From: Phragmites australis
Taxonomy: Eukaryota > Streptophyta > Magnoliopsida > Poales > Poaceae
DNA length: 64,000 nt
NCBI RefSeq assembly: GCF_958298935.1
Contig: NC_084924.1
Location: 17,829,819 to 17,893,818 of the forward strand
Direction: 5' to 3'
Shown here: positions 44,332 to 55,699 of the stretch, one piece after another
How the letters are laid out: each line of letters starts with the position of its first letter
Numbering within the stretch: the first letter of the stretch is position 1
Made by a program: the position numbers and the translations under genes
Notes under the pieces: generated by a model
Told to the model about the DNA's origin: nothing
Databases searched by the model: none
What the model saw: only the letters and a program-made list of their open reading frames with translations

Positions 44332-45331
44332 CATTTCGTCGGCCGCCTGTCACCGCTCCTCTGTCTTTCTCCCTCGCCACCGCTCGTACTCGCCGTCGCT
44401 CGTACTCGCCGTCGCACTGAGCTCCCCCGCCATCCTGCGCACCACACCACCGCTCGTCGCCAGTACGTCGCCGCGCCGCCCCCTCTCTCCACCGCAGCCC
44501 GTGCCCCAGCGCCATCTTCTTCCTCTGCGCCGGCTGTTTTCCTCCGCGCCGCCGCAGTCCAGCGTCGCCGGCCGACTTCTCCGACGAGGTCCTCCCTCAC
44601 CGTTAGCCTCTACATCCTTCTAGCAGTGGTGAATACAAGTTTTCAATCAAAATTTCTCAAATGTGCAAAACCCTAGATCATTCAATGCAAATTTGTTTAA
44701 ATTGTCTCAAATTCCTTTCAAATCTTCATCAAATCCGAGGCAAACTTTGTTTCATTAGCTTGAATTCCCACTCATTGCCATGAATTGAATTTCAATTATC
44801 ATAAATCTAAGTGGTGAATACAAATTTATGCAAATCCAAGCAAATTTCATCCATATTCATGCAAATCTGAGTCAAATTCTTGCAATTTGTGACAATTGAA
44901 TTTCAATTATCATAAATTGAGTACATGTGCTAAATTTGTTCAAAATCTTGCAAATCCAAGCAAATTCAAGTAAATTTCATCCATATTCATGCAAATCTGA
45001 GTCAAATATGAGTCAAATTCTTGCAATTTGTGACAATTGACTTTCAACTATCATAAATTGAGGACATGTTCATCATTTTTGAGCTTCAATTGCTAAATTC
45101 GTCAAGTTCATCCAATATTGCCCTAACTTCTTGTCTTTTTTATCAACTTGCTCAATTTTAGCTCAAATACTCTGCAAATTGATCCATTCTCTTGTGTCGT
45201 AATCCAAATCCTAGCATGTTTGTTGATTTTCACGTCTTTTACATGCTTAGGGTTTGTTTGGGGTTCTTTTCTTGAAAATCTCATAAACCCAATGCATTCG
45301 CTCATCTCGTCATTACCTTTCATCAATTCAG

Positions 45332-47566
45332 ATGGGTCGTGAGCGCACTGAGAAGGGCAAGGGCAAGGCTGTTGAGAAGGCTAAGAGGACTCCAACTGAG
45401 AAGGAGTGGGAGAGAGCAAATGCAGCAGTGGATGCCTACAATAGGCAGCAGCAGGGGCAGGGGTTTGAGATCAGAGACACCGCTACTCCTGTGCGTCGAT
45501 CCACCCGCTCCCGTTCCGCTAGAGGGGTGAGCTCGACGCCTTCCGGCCAATCAGACAGCCAGAAGAGGGCTCGTCAGGAGCCAGAGCCCGAGGAGGAGCA
45601 GCAGCAGCAGCAGTCAGGGGAGCCTCAGCCACGGGCGGAGAGACGTTTGCGTGACTTGACTTCCTACAAGTCACCAAAGGTCAAGAAGCTGCGGTTTGTA
45701 CCTATTGACGAGTGGTTTCCTGAGGAGAGAGAAGAGGGAGCAGACCCGAGGTTCCATACTCTTTTGCAGGAGAGCTTCTTTGTTTCATATCAGAAGCTGA
45801 AGGTCAGTTTGAGCGTTCACAAGACGCTCAACTGGAGGTATATGGGGATAGCCGCAGGGGGAGCTGATGTGAGGTGCCACTTTGACTCGATTCCAGGCCT
45901 TACAGATTTGCTGACAGATGTAGACCACTATGTTGAGGATTGGGTGAGAGTCTTCTATGCTACAGCTTGGATCACAGAGGACAGATCCTTTGTGCAGTTC
46001 ATGTTCCAGGGCAAGTTTCAGAGGCTGTACAGGACCGATATTCTCGAGGCTTTGAGGCTGCAGGAGTCTGACAGGAGTTTGCATGGGATTGTCTATCCAG
46101 GAGCCAGCGCTCCTCGCCGTGGTCTGACTGGAGGGATCTTCCCGACGGATGACCAGGTCCGACCTCTGTTCAGGCCGCCGTTCCCTCCCGGTTCTCGGAG
46201 ATTGCCAGATATGCTGATACCGGAGGTGCGAGTCATTCACAATGCTCTGAGGCATAGCTTGCTACCGAGGATTGGGAACGCAGAGTCGATCACCAGTCTT
46301 CAGCAGTAGCTGATTCTATCCATCTTCACTCACCAGCCGTTTGATATTGTGGACTTCATTCTGTGTGAGATTGAGGATGTGATCGCCGATGGGATGACGA
46401 TGGTCAAACAGTAGCCATATGCTCATATCATATCTTTCTTGCTTGCTAAGACCACCAGACCCCCAGAGTTCTTTGAGACTTACGAGTCTTCTCGGTCTTT
46501 CAAGGTGTATGCTCCAGCTCCCCCTATTGACAGGCGTCGTGGTCAGTGAGCGATGGCTCATGCTCAGGAGCAGATCCCACCTGAGGATAGAGAGAGAGTG
46601 GCTGCTGAGGATGAGGCCCTTGCAGAGGCGGAGGCTGAGTTACCACAGGCATTCCTCGACATAGTCTCTGACAGTGACTCAGACTCCGCGGACCAGGAGT
46701 TCCTCCCACGTCATCACGATCATGAGGCAGGCGGGTCTACTCAGGGTGCACAGCCTTCAGTGTCTCTTTCTTCAGCACCTGAGACGACCCCCCTAGTGCC
46801 ACCTTCTGCTGCACAGTCTTCAGAATTTTCTCAGTTCCTCCAGCAGCAGCAGCAGATGATGCAGCAGCAGCAGCAGCAGATGATGGTGCAGCAGCAGCAG
46901 ATGATCCTTCAGCACCAGACAGCCCAGGAGGAGAGGCAGTTGAAGTATCAGGCTGATTTCGTTCGCCAGCAGGAGTAGCAGACATTGATTATCCAGTCTC
47001 TCCAGCAGCAGCAGCAGGCCATGCTTGCAGCCCTTTAGCAGCAGCAGTAGGCTCTGATGGCCGACAGGGAGAACAACACTCGGTTATTCTCATTTTTGCT
47101 CCAGCAGCCAGGGCAGCAGTTGCCAGCATTAGCTCCAGCACCAGCTCCAGTCCCCAGTCCCCTCCCTGGCGGCAGCACTAGTCTGCTCAGTACTCCGAAG
47201 TCCAGCTTTCCACTGTCAGCTCTTTTGGCCACCGGAGTTCTCTCAGAGCCTGTCGGGACATCTCAGAGGCCAGTGTTACCGTCATTGACTTCACCTCTGC
47301 CCACTAGTCCTCTGCGCTTAGAGGATACTCCACAGCCGATAGTCACCGAGCAGCAGCAGCCAGTCGTGCCTCCACCAGTCGCTGAGCCTGCACTTGATGA
47401 GCCAGATGCTACTCTTCAGTCAGTGCAGCATCAGATTGATGAGGTGACAGCAGCTATGGGTCACAGTCCGTCCAGCTCAGACTCCGAGGTCGGCGGCTCT
47501 CAGTTCGTCGTGGCACCTTCTTCGGCAGCGTTAGATCCTCAGTCTCCTCTAGCTCCGGATGCTTAG
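45332..47566 (+). pseudogene. Sirevirus ORF3 (post-pol ORF, envelope-position), about 745 codons with six stops
   Basis: One reading frame is kept from ATG 45332 to TAG 47564-47566, interrupted by stops at 46307, 46412, 46547, 46976, 47036 and 47048; nearly all can be explained as CAG to TAG or CGA to TGA. The N-terminus is basic (MGRERTEKGKGKAVEKAKR) and then Arg/Gln-rich. Residues about 110-320 (KVKKLRFVPIDEWFPEE onward) resemble the region called 'putative plant transposon protein' in plant proteomes. A Gln-rich, Gln-Met repeat segment lies at 46830-47050, then a Pro/Ser-rich tail. I see no clear signal peptide or membrane span, so calling it an envelope is not supported. Function unknown. 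Confidence 0.8.
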
Positions 47567-47603
47567 TCGTGTCCTAGTTTCCTCTTTTTGGTGCTTCGAT
47601 GCC

Positions 47604-47615
47604 AAAGGGGGGAGA
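47604..47615 (+). other. Sirevirus polypurine-type tract
   Basis: GCCAAAGGGGGGAGAG follows ORF3 by about 40 bp; another GGGGGAGC is at 47680. GCCAAAGGGGGAGA-type tracts after the last ORF are usual in Sireviruses. Confidence 0.65.
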
Positions 47616-47791
47616 GTCTAGTGATAGGGAGAGTTAGTAGAAAGAGAGTAGCTGGAGAGTCTAGTGAGGTTTTGATTCAGGGGGAGCTTAGATTTTTGGG
47701 TAGTTAAGTTCGGATTGTTGGATCTTATGATTTTTGATGTAATGACAGGCTATTTGGTTCTCTATATGGATGTGTTTAGCTTGTCATTACA

Positions 47792-48691
47792 TGGAGGTTT
47801 TGGTTGCCGGTTTGGTGGAGTGAGGTCGCACCAAGGCTTACCATAGCATTTGCCGGAGTCTGGTGTGAAGCTCTTCGAGAAGAACCAAAGCGCTTGTCGA
47901 GATGGATGTCGGGCATATCTGCAAAATCTTCATCAGGTTTAACTTTCTTTCCCTTACCTCCCTTGGTGTTCTTCTCTTAACCGTGTCACCATCGAGCCTA
48001 GGTTGAGGATGCTCTAGGGAGAATGTTGAGGCGACCTTACGATGTTGTGTTAAGTTGAGAATTTCGAACATTGTAGCATCCTTTTGATGGTTGGGCTTTG
48101 AGTTGGCCATTCTCCTTATCTAAGAAGAACACTTCTTCAGCCTTGGCAGACTTATCGATAATATTCATCAGCTCTTTAACCATCCCTGACTCCTTTCTCA
48201 CGATGTATTCAATGCATCTCCAGCTCTTAACCCCCTGGGTGAACACTTGGATGACATCATAGTCGTTAATCTTGTGGATGATGTTCCGGGTGTTGCCGAA
48301 GCAGCACACGCACTCATGCAAGGTTTTGTTCTTGTCTGCTCACAATGGTAGAGATCATTTTTTGTGCCAGGGCGAACGTACGTACCGTGGAAGTTTGCTT
48401 GGAATACGTCACAAAGTTTCTCCCATGAGTAGATTTTCCCCAATGATAGATTGGTCAACTATGTCCTGGTTGCCTCTTCAAGGGTTGTGGGGAGATAATT
48501 TGCTATTACCTTCTCATCACCACCAGCCACTTGGATAGTCGTGGTATAGATCTGGAGGAACTTAATGTGATTCGTACTCCCATTGTACTTCTCAATTGAA
48601 CCGGGGCAAAAACTTGCCGACCAACTTACGTTTCATATATTCGAAGAAAAGGCTAGGTATCCATTGATGGCCTCGTGCTTGGTTCTAGCGG
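47792..48691 (-). pseudogene. Gy3 gag, right copy (middle and C-terminal parts)
   Basis: Minus-strand reading: YNGSTNHIKFLQIYTTTIQV, NLSLGKIYSWEKLCDVFQAN, FHGTYVRPGTKNDLYHCEQ, then in another frame YDVIQVFTQGVKSWRCIEYI and AKAEEVFFLDKENGQ. This is a retrotransposon gag capsid (Tat-like). Its last ~320 bp (47792-48108) duplicates 34625-34945. Confidence 0.82.
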
Positions 48692-48696
48692 CCTCA
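48692..48696. repeat. Target-site duplication, left of solo LTR2
   Basis: CCTCA directly before TGTAGCATCT; identical to the five bases after LTR2. Confidence 0.9.
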
Positions 48697-50302
48697 TGTA
48701 GCATCTAGGCCCCTAGGTAAGAGGTAAGAGTTTCGGTGATTAATGACAACCGTATCATTGTGACTAACGAATGAGTTTTGAATAGTATCAAAGAAAAAAA
48801 AACTTAGTTCACAATGATGCCTTGATACTCTTGGCCCTTTAAGCGCTTATATGGACGATCAAAGGACCGGTACATGAAGATTAAGGATCTTCTAGTTCTA
48901 AGTGTCACAAGGAGATGAAGGACACTTAGAGTAGTATAGGTTCTATTTCTTTTTAGTATTTTGACCGTACTATAAAGGGGGGTTAAGATTTGTAGCTTGA
49001 CCTAGGTGAGTCTAGACATAGTTGATGCACACTTGTGAATTTCTAGAGCTAGGTTGGTCATACAAGCTTTTGGTTCAGTGTCCAAGAAGTTAGAACTCAA
49101 GATTGTTTGAATTAGATAAAGTCAGTGAAAATTCAACTCACCAGTTGATCCTCTGTATGAAGAGTATACTCACCGGAGCAATTTTCTAAGAGTTCTGAGT
49201 TGAAAAATTGTTGAAGTCCACATCGGATGGTCCGGCGTAGAAAAGAGTAATCGCCGGATGATTTTATACAGAGAGGTTGCAAACTATCATCTGGCCAATT
49301 TCAATACGCCGGATGGTCCGGCGTAGAAAAGAGTAATCGCCGGATGATTTTATACAGAGAGGTTGCAAACTATAGTCTGGCCGGTTTCAATGCGCCGGAT
49401 GATCCGACGTTAGTCCGGATGAAACGCCGGTGCTTTAACGGCTAATGAAACAGTTAACGGCTATTCTGTCAGGGGTATTAGCACCGGATAGTCCGATGTG
49501 AAGAGAGTTATTCACACCGGACCTTCCGACATTAAGAAAAGTTCTGGGTTGTTAGGCAACAGCTAATTCTTGATCCTTAGCCTATAAATATAAACTCATT
49601 TGGTCTCAAAAACTGCTCTTGCGACCCTGTAGCAGCTCATACACTTGGTGTGTCATTTAGAAGCAAGAGAGAGCACTTGTGTTTAATTTCAAGTTCTTAG
49701 TTGAAGATTAAGGACATCTTTAGTGCTTGGAGAGTAACAAGTGTGCATCTAGCTGTTGTCTAGGCTTTGTCTTTGTCGAGTGAAGCTTGAAGCTTGTTAC
49801 TCTTGGTGGTTGGCAACACCTAGACGGTCTTGGTGATCGAAGGTGTTCTCGGTGAGCTCTTGGAGGACTTGTGGGAGCCCCGGGAAAGAGATGATGTTCT
49901 TGGTTTAATGCCCGCCAATCCGGAGATGGAGAAGGGGCAATCAAGAGGGAGCACTTGAGTCTTGGTGACTCAAGGGGGAGCTACATCCTTGGTGGATGCT
50001 CCAACGAGGACTAGGGGGAAGTGCCAACTTCTCAAAACCTCGGAAAAAAAATTGGTATTCTCTTCTCCAACTATTTACATTCCCGCATTTTACTTTGAGT
50101 ATCTTGGTTCTTGCAAGTCTTTCTTTTTACCGTTCTCTCTCTTAGTTATCTTGCTTGTTTAGTTGCCTTGTCCTAGTTTAAATCACGTAGTTGCATTCTC
50201 TTTTATCTAGGCTAAGGTTGTTATTTGTTTTAGAAAGCGGTAGAAGTTTTAATTAGCGCCCAATTCACCCCCCCCCCCCTCTTGGGCCATTCGATCCTTT
50301 CA
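48697..50302 (+). repeat. Sirevirus LTR2 (1,606 bp), behaves as a solo LTR
   Basis: TGTAGCATCT...GATCCTTTCA with CCTCA on both sides and Gy3 gag on both sides. It has the CCGG array (49140-49535) and TATAAATA (49583-49590). It lacks the 1.4-kb insertion found in LTR1. Confidence 0.93.
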
Positions 50303-50307
50303 CCTCA
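50303..50307. repeat. Target-site duplication, right of LTR2
   Basis: CCTCA; Gy3 gag continues beyond. Confidence 0.9.
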
Positions 50308-51300
50308 GGTGTTTTACCCATGGGGATGGGGATCGGCCCCAGCTTGAACGATGCCAAGACATCTTCTAATTAGATTGCCGAGGGGCGAATGATGCCACCT
50401 CAAGTGTCCTCTAGCACATCCATCGATCGATAACCTTGCGCAAGTCGTTGATCGGATGGCCAATGACTAGATAGGTTCTACGGTGGTAGGGTGCTTGGTT
50501 GTCATCCTGGGATACCTTGTTCCGGGGATTAAGCCTCTCTGAGTCCGACCCATCTCGAGAAGGGGCATTGTGCGACTTCACCCATTAGAGCTATTCCCGA
50601 CGAGGGCCAGATGAGAATTCTCAGTCTGGACAAGAACCACTTTGGTCATGTCAGTCATCAAATTCATCCGATCTATGCCCATGGGGGTCGTCAGATCTAT
50701 TGTCGAAGGATGCATTAGGGCCTCTTGTAGGAGAAGCTTTTGCATTGTTATAGATCTATAATGTTGAGCCACCTGTTGATGGTCAAGAAATGGTAAACCC
50801 TGCACTCCATTGAGGTTCTAGTCCTAAGGAGGTTTGGCCACCGGATGTTGACCATCACTCGAACCTGGAGGAGGAGGGAGCTAAGAATTTGCAGAGTTGT
50901 CACCACAATTTTCTAGGTTGTCACCCCGTCTCTAGTGGCGAAGACTTCTCAGGGGTAACCTCTGCCATCATGGATTTTTCATCAGATTGCTCTAGGCAGG
51001 TATCTCAACAATCCATGTTGTTGGAAGTTGCGGGGAAAGATCTCGGCTTGTGTTGAATTGGGCATTCATGGTTATCTTGGCAGCTATGTGGTTTGAACAT
51101 GATGACGTAATCTTTGGCTCATTGATCCATAAAGCGATTTACCTCGTCGCTAGAATTTTCACCGGAAAGATCTTTGTCGAAGTTCAACTGATCGATCGTC
51201 GGTTCATCAGTGGGAGGGGTCAAGTTGTCGTAGAACACCTCATCCAAGAAACCAGTTCAGTGCAGGCTTGGGTGAAGTCAATGGCATGTTCTGTGTAGAA
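50308..51300 (-). pseudogene. Gy3 gag, N-terminal part
   Basis: Minus-strand frames such as MQGLPFLDHQQVAQHYRS and LAIRSTTCARLSIDGCARGH lie between the Gy3 primer site and the Sirevirus LTR2. They carry several stops. The assignment as gag rests mainly on position, as it leads into the capsid part at 48691. Confidence 0.55.
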
Positions 51301-51326
51301 TCTTTAACACCTATTGTCATGATCCC

Positions 51327-51342
51327 CATTGTTGGCGCCAGC
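51327..51342 (-). other. Gy3 primer-binding site
   Basis: On the minus strand TGGCGCCAACAATGGGG begins a few bases inside the right LTR. TGGCGCC starts are common for grass gypsy elements. Confidence 0.65.
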
Positions 51343-51834
51343 TGTCAACGATTTGTGAACCGCTAATCTTACAAATTTGTAGAATATATGAGGGATGCCT
51401 CAAGTAGATGAATCAAAGGAATACACAGAGGGGGTTTTAGATAGGTTCGGGCCTCCCTTAGGATAATAATCCTATGTCATATTTATCTTATATTAATCTA
51501 AGTCTATTACAAGGGGTGTCTGGATAGCCTAGACAAATCTAACCTAGTCAAACGACTTTTAATGACTTGTAGTCTTCTGTCACTTGTTGGCTTCTGACTT
51601 GTCACTTTTTCCATAGGGTCTCCATGCTCCGTAAATATAAGGGGCGTCATAGGTCCTCTGAAGTCTTTCATCCCATTCTTGGAGATAACCTTCCATGTTT
51701 ACGAGATCCCCTGGATTCTTATGGGTAGTTTACTTTTATCTAGGGATCCCCTTCTCGGAGATAGAGATATGCCTTGAGAATTACAAGAAACCCTAGGGTG
51801 TCTGGATATGGTAATTATCTAGTAGTCATCGTCA
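51343..51834 (-). repeat. Gy3 5' LTR (492 bp)
   Basis: TGTCAACGATTTGTG...GTCATCGTCA, uninterrupted copy of the LTR at 24359-26777. The TATA is not certain. Confidence 0.85.
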
Positions 51835-51839
51835 CTTCT
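51835..51839. repeat. Probable target-site duplication of Gy3, right copy
   Basis: CTTCT directly after the LTR; compare CTTAT at 24354-24358. Cp4 integrase reading resumes here. Confidence 0.5.
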
Positions 51840-53700
51840 TGAATGTGTTCAAGAAAATTGAGTTGCACATTTTAAATTTTGAGGTAAGAGGACCTCAAAA
51901 TTAATTTCCTTGGATCACATGTGGTGCATACAAAATATGATGATTTTAGAAATTTTACAATATTAATATTGTAACTAACAGAATTGCTAATAATTTTTCT
52001 CATCATCCCTACACCGGGGTGACCAAGGCGATCAAGCCAAATCTTGAATTTATCAAGATTCTAAAAATTTATTTTAAACGTAACATGTGGTACGGGTTTG
52101 ATATATGTATAGTACAAATCAGTTGATAAGGAGGGAATTTTTCTTAAACACTTACTTGTCATATTTGTTGGATTTGGTGAGAAATAAATATTAATTACCA
52201 TTCTCAATTTAAGTTTCCACACGAAATCCATTTAAACAGATATGTTTATACATGAGTAGGGTACGAGTGTAATTGGGATACAAGAGTGCATCCTTGATCA
52301 CTATGTGTGTACCCATAGTGAGAATAATTGTGGCTCGACCCAAACGCACAATTAATGCATCACGTCAAGCGATGGTCATAATATTTCCATATTTCTTTGT
52401 AAGAGTATAGAACTATTTTGTCTCATGTAATATTGTATTAGTGGTACAGCTATCCAATAAATAAATTTCTTCCACCATCTGATTGCATCTTGCAAAAATT
52501 CTAGGTATAAAAGAGTAAAATTCAATATGAATTTAACTCATATATAGAATGCATACAATGTTCATATTATTTGAGTATCATATCTGAGGTACATGATTGG
52601 ACATAATTACATACAATATACAATATTTTCTAGTACAATAGTACGCTAATGAAATTTAGGGGACAATTTGGAGACTAATTGAGGTCCCCAAACATATATT
52701 GGGAATTGAAATCCACAAGAATGTTGTTAACGTTGAGGGGGTCATCCTCCTTCTGCTAGACTATCTCTTGGTTGTTCTGACGAACATTGTTAGAAGATCG
52801 TGTCATCAGATTTTTTCTTCTGGTCATGCATTGAAGTGCGACTCAAACTTATCTCCATGATTTTTCTTGCCTTTTCCCAATAGATTTGAGATACAACTCA
52901 ACCAAATGTTTGGGAGTCTAGCATTTACTTGCACGATGATTTGCACATCCACACATTTGAAAAACTTGATAGTTGTCTTTATTATCGTTTCTCATGAAAT
53001 GACCTTTGCCCTTGTCAATTCCACTGTTTTTCTACCTATTGGAAAACCTCCACTTTTTCTTGAATTTCTTGTAGTTCCTTTTGTGGCCATGAAATTTACT
53101 AGTATTATTAGCGTTAGCATGTACTTCAGGAAGAGGCGCAAGACCCGTTCGACAATTTGATGATTCTTCATGTGAAGTTCATCATGTTTTTCTCCCTAAA
53201 GTAATGTATATATCAACTCAGATTACTTGATATATTTCTATTGGCGATATTATTGTTGCAATGCCTGTGAAGATGGATGGAACATGCATAAGGTTTTCTC
53301 AATCATATCTTCATCCAAGACTATGTGATCATACAATCTCAACTTAGAGCAGATCTTATGAACCTAAGAGTTGTAATCTACCATAGACTTAAAGTCCTAA
53401 AAACGAATGAGAGACCATTCGTGTTGAGCTTCGGGCAATATTACCGCTTTTTTGTTGATCATATCTCTCCTTGAGGGATGTCAAAAGAGCGAGTGGATCT
53501 TCCTCTATTAAATACTCAGTTTTGAGATCTGGATTGATGTGATGCCATAAATAATACAAAGTTGTATATTTGGAATGCTCAGGAATGGGCTCGACAATTT
53601 TTTGTGGTGAATTTATGGTGGCAATGAGTTTTTGGGTGGATAAATTTATTGTGACATCCATGGCCCAGGTTAAAGAATTGCTTCCATCTAATATAAGTTT
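51840..53700 (-). pseudogene. Cp4 copia gag, protease and integrase zinc region
   Basis: From right to left: gag with KLIATINSPQKIVEPIPEHS, YYLWHHINPDLKTEYL and LTSLKERYDQQK (53661-53389), a zinc-knuckle-area remnant near 52900, protease LLDSCTTNTIL (DSG now DSC, 52446-52454) with NIMTIA and LLYPNYTRTLL, then the pre-integrase block DRLGHPGVGMMRKII, FVCTTCDPRKLILRS and LNFLEHIQ. The next residues are found 27.5 kb away at 24353. Many stops and frame changes. Confidence 0.85.
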
Positions 53701-55042
53701 TGTAGTTCCTTTTTGGTAATGTCAGCAATGTGCTACATGAAATGGCAATACATTAATTTACTATGAGGGTAAACTAAATGCAAATGTTGTGTAATTGAGC
53801 AAAATGCGAATCAAAATATGTCAAGAATGACAATAGATGTAGACCTTCAATATAGGATAGGCGACAAGTCATTGCTAATGTTTTGGATGCCATTACTGAT
53901 GGAATGAGTGACACTACAGTCAAAGCCAAAAACATAGACTCTATACTAGTAAATATTGGGAAGACGTGATGAAGGTAATCACCATGTCATTAAACAACAT
54001 GGTGTAGACCTCACATAGTGGGCGAGTAAATCGTTGCTATGAACATGAACTCCGTCTAATTAGATGGGCAATGCTACAGTCAAAACCAATGTCATAGATT
54101 TCCTACCTTGTGCATTACCAATATGATAGAATGTAGTCATCAACTTACAAGCATTATGTATTGATTTTCTATGAATTATTTAAGTGTCAAGCTTAAATAA
54201 ATGATGAATGTAGAAAAATGTTTATTCCAATAAATATTTTTTAATGAAATGATTGCAAGGACTAAATAAAAATGTGTAATAAACTACAATATATTGAATA
54301 ACATAGTATTATTGAGGTGATACATTTAAAATGCAGCAATACACACTATTTTTGCAATTGTTAAAGACACAAGGGGCCTAAATGAAAGAGATACAATATA
54401 ACTGATGTTACATAAATCAATGTGTAATTTATTTGAAACCCAAGGTTTTTTTGCAAATTAGCATCACCTATATATAGGCACCTCAAAGGTCATTCGGCTA
54501 GGGTTAGGGTTGGATGTCGTCGGCCGTTGCCGGTCTTCTGTGGCACCACCGGCCACCGCTAGAGGATGGAGTGTGTGTCTTGTGGTTAGTCGCTGTTGCA
54601 AGGCAAGCGCCACCATCAAGTGTAGGCATGTGGCTGGCAATAGCCAGGCTAGGGCCGAGCGACTAGCTTAGGGTGCCACCGATTCATCACTGCCCGAAGA
54701 GTGGTGCAAAGAAGACTTGTTGTTCCGATCAATGGGTGTTCAGTTGGCCGACCGCCACCACCTTGGAGAGGTGGCGCTCATGCCGGATCTAAACGCGTTG
54801 AGTTTTGCTAGTCTCTGCCACCAATAGGGCAGTCATCCCTAGGGTTGTGTCGGCCGCATTCGCCTAAAGGGCAACTGCAGTCGCATGGGAGGTTGCAGAT
54901 GGGCCTTCGCCCAGCCTAGTGCTGCAAGAAGAGGAGTTGCTGACACAAGGAGGTGAGCCCACCAGAGATATGGGCTCAGTCGTTGCCTTCTTATAGAAGA
55001 TTGCGGATGAGGTAACCTCATGGTGACAATGGCGATGAGGTA
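53701..55042. other. No supported gene; probably Cp4 leader/LTR and other repeats
   Basis: AT-rich to about 54430, then a GC-richer stretch with GGCTAGGGTTAGGGTTGG (54496) and a TATATATAGG (54470) that looks like a plant promoter plus leader, followed by short mixed frames without a recognisable domain. The right LTR of Cp4 was not delimited. Confidence 0.4.
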
Positions 55043-55562
55043 TGTATTAGGTCTAATCATGAGCTAATTCGCATAAAAGATAGCCCTATCTTAAAACACC
55101 TTATAAGAGCATAAGCATGTGGACATACCATTGTTTGGTGACACCAATAGATGAAGTTGGAGAGGGTGAACGCGTCGGTGTAGATGAATGTCACCATCTT
55201 GATGCAGCAGTATGTGTTGGTGAAGCAGTTGCTAGTGTGTCAGTGCAGCTAGAGGTGATGAAGATGATGGGGGCAGTCAAGGCAGTCGTGGCGGTGATCT
55301 TCACCCCATTGGTGATACTCTTTAGGATCGAGTTAGGGTTTAGGGAGGCGGCTAAAGCTTGTGTCAATCAATCGATCAATAGAGCTGAACTCCTCATTCT
55401 CTTTTATATTTGTTGCACGGGATGGGACCGCAACCAAGTCATGGACAGTTGCGACCTCAATCAGGGTGCTTGGGGAAGTGGGGCTCCCCCGCTTCTCTCA
55501 GTCCATCCAGTTAGGATTCGTTAGGGTGCATGTTAGGGATAGATCCAAGATCAATCCCAACA
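55043..55562 (-). repeat. Cp5 3' LTR (about 520 bp)
   Basis: TGTATTAGGTCTAATCATGAG...AATCCCAACA. Followed inside by a purine tract (minus strand AAGGAGGAGAA). Roughly 85-90% similar to the right copy by eye, so the insertion is old. Confidence 0.82.
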
Positions 55563-55699
55563 TTCTCCTCCTTGATCGTAAGGCTAACATCATAAGTTCA
55601 CTCTCAATGAAACGGCACACCAAGGTAGAGCGTTACAACATCTAATGAAATGTCACTAGAACCCAATAACCTATAGCATACTACCACATCTTGAAGTGG

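Larger units (their letters stand above)
43348..45331. other. Sirevirus spacer between pol and ORF3
   Basis: Contains a second CCGG palindrome array (43985-44300), a TATA-like CATATAAG (44324-44331), a GC- and CT-rich leader (44335-44625), and an AT-rich part with a 130-bp direct duplication (44815-45070; CATCCATATTCATGCAAATC at 44848 and 44978). No coding frame is supported; short open frames in the GC-rich leader are by-products of composition. Confidence 0.75.
34960..47791 (+). mobile_element. Sirevirus (Ty1/copia) with gag, pol and ORF3, 3' LTR lost at a duplication junction
   Basis: LTR1 (34960-37965), primer site, gag (38014-40099), pol (40171-43347), palindrome array, ORF3 (45332-47566) and polypurine-like tracts are present in Sirevirus order. 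At 47791/47792 the internal sequence stops and jumps into Gy3 gag, which then runs to a solo LTR. Two gag CCHC boxes, TATCAGAGCC primer site, CCGG palindromes and a post-pol ORF are Sirevirus hallmarks. Confidence 0.9.
24359..51834 (-). mobile_element. Gy3: Tat-like Ty3/gypsy element carrying several nested elements
   Basis: Direct LTR copies lie at 24359-26777 (with a 1.95-kb insert) and 51343-51834. On the minus strand the right LTR is followed by a TGGCGCCAACAATGGGG primer-binding site (51327-51338 area), then gag (51300-50308, 48691-47792 and a duplicate at 34945-34488) and protease (34440-33925). A purine tract borders the left LTR. No RT or integrase of Gy3 is recognised. Insertions inside it: Sirevirus solo LTR, Gy2, an LTR-like block, and the Sirevirus. 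Confidence 0.82.

Noticed and set aside
44244..44676. Open frames on both strands in the GC-rich pol-ORF3 spacer
   Set aside because: Pro/Ser/Ala-rich or Arg/Gly-rich translations typical of GC-rich leaders; they do not match any domain and lie between established Sirevirus ORFs.
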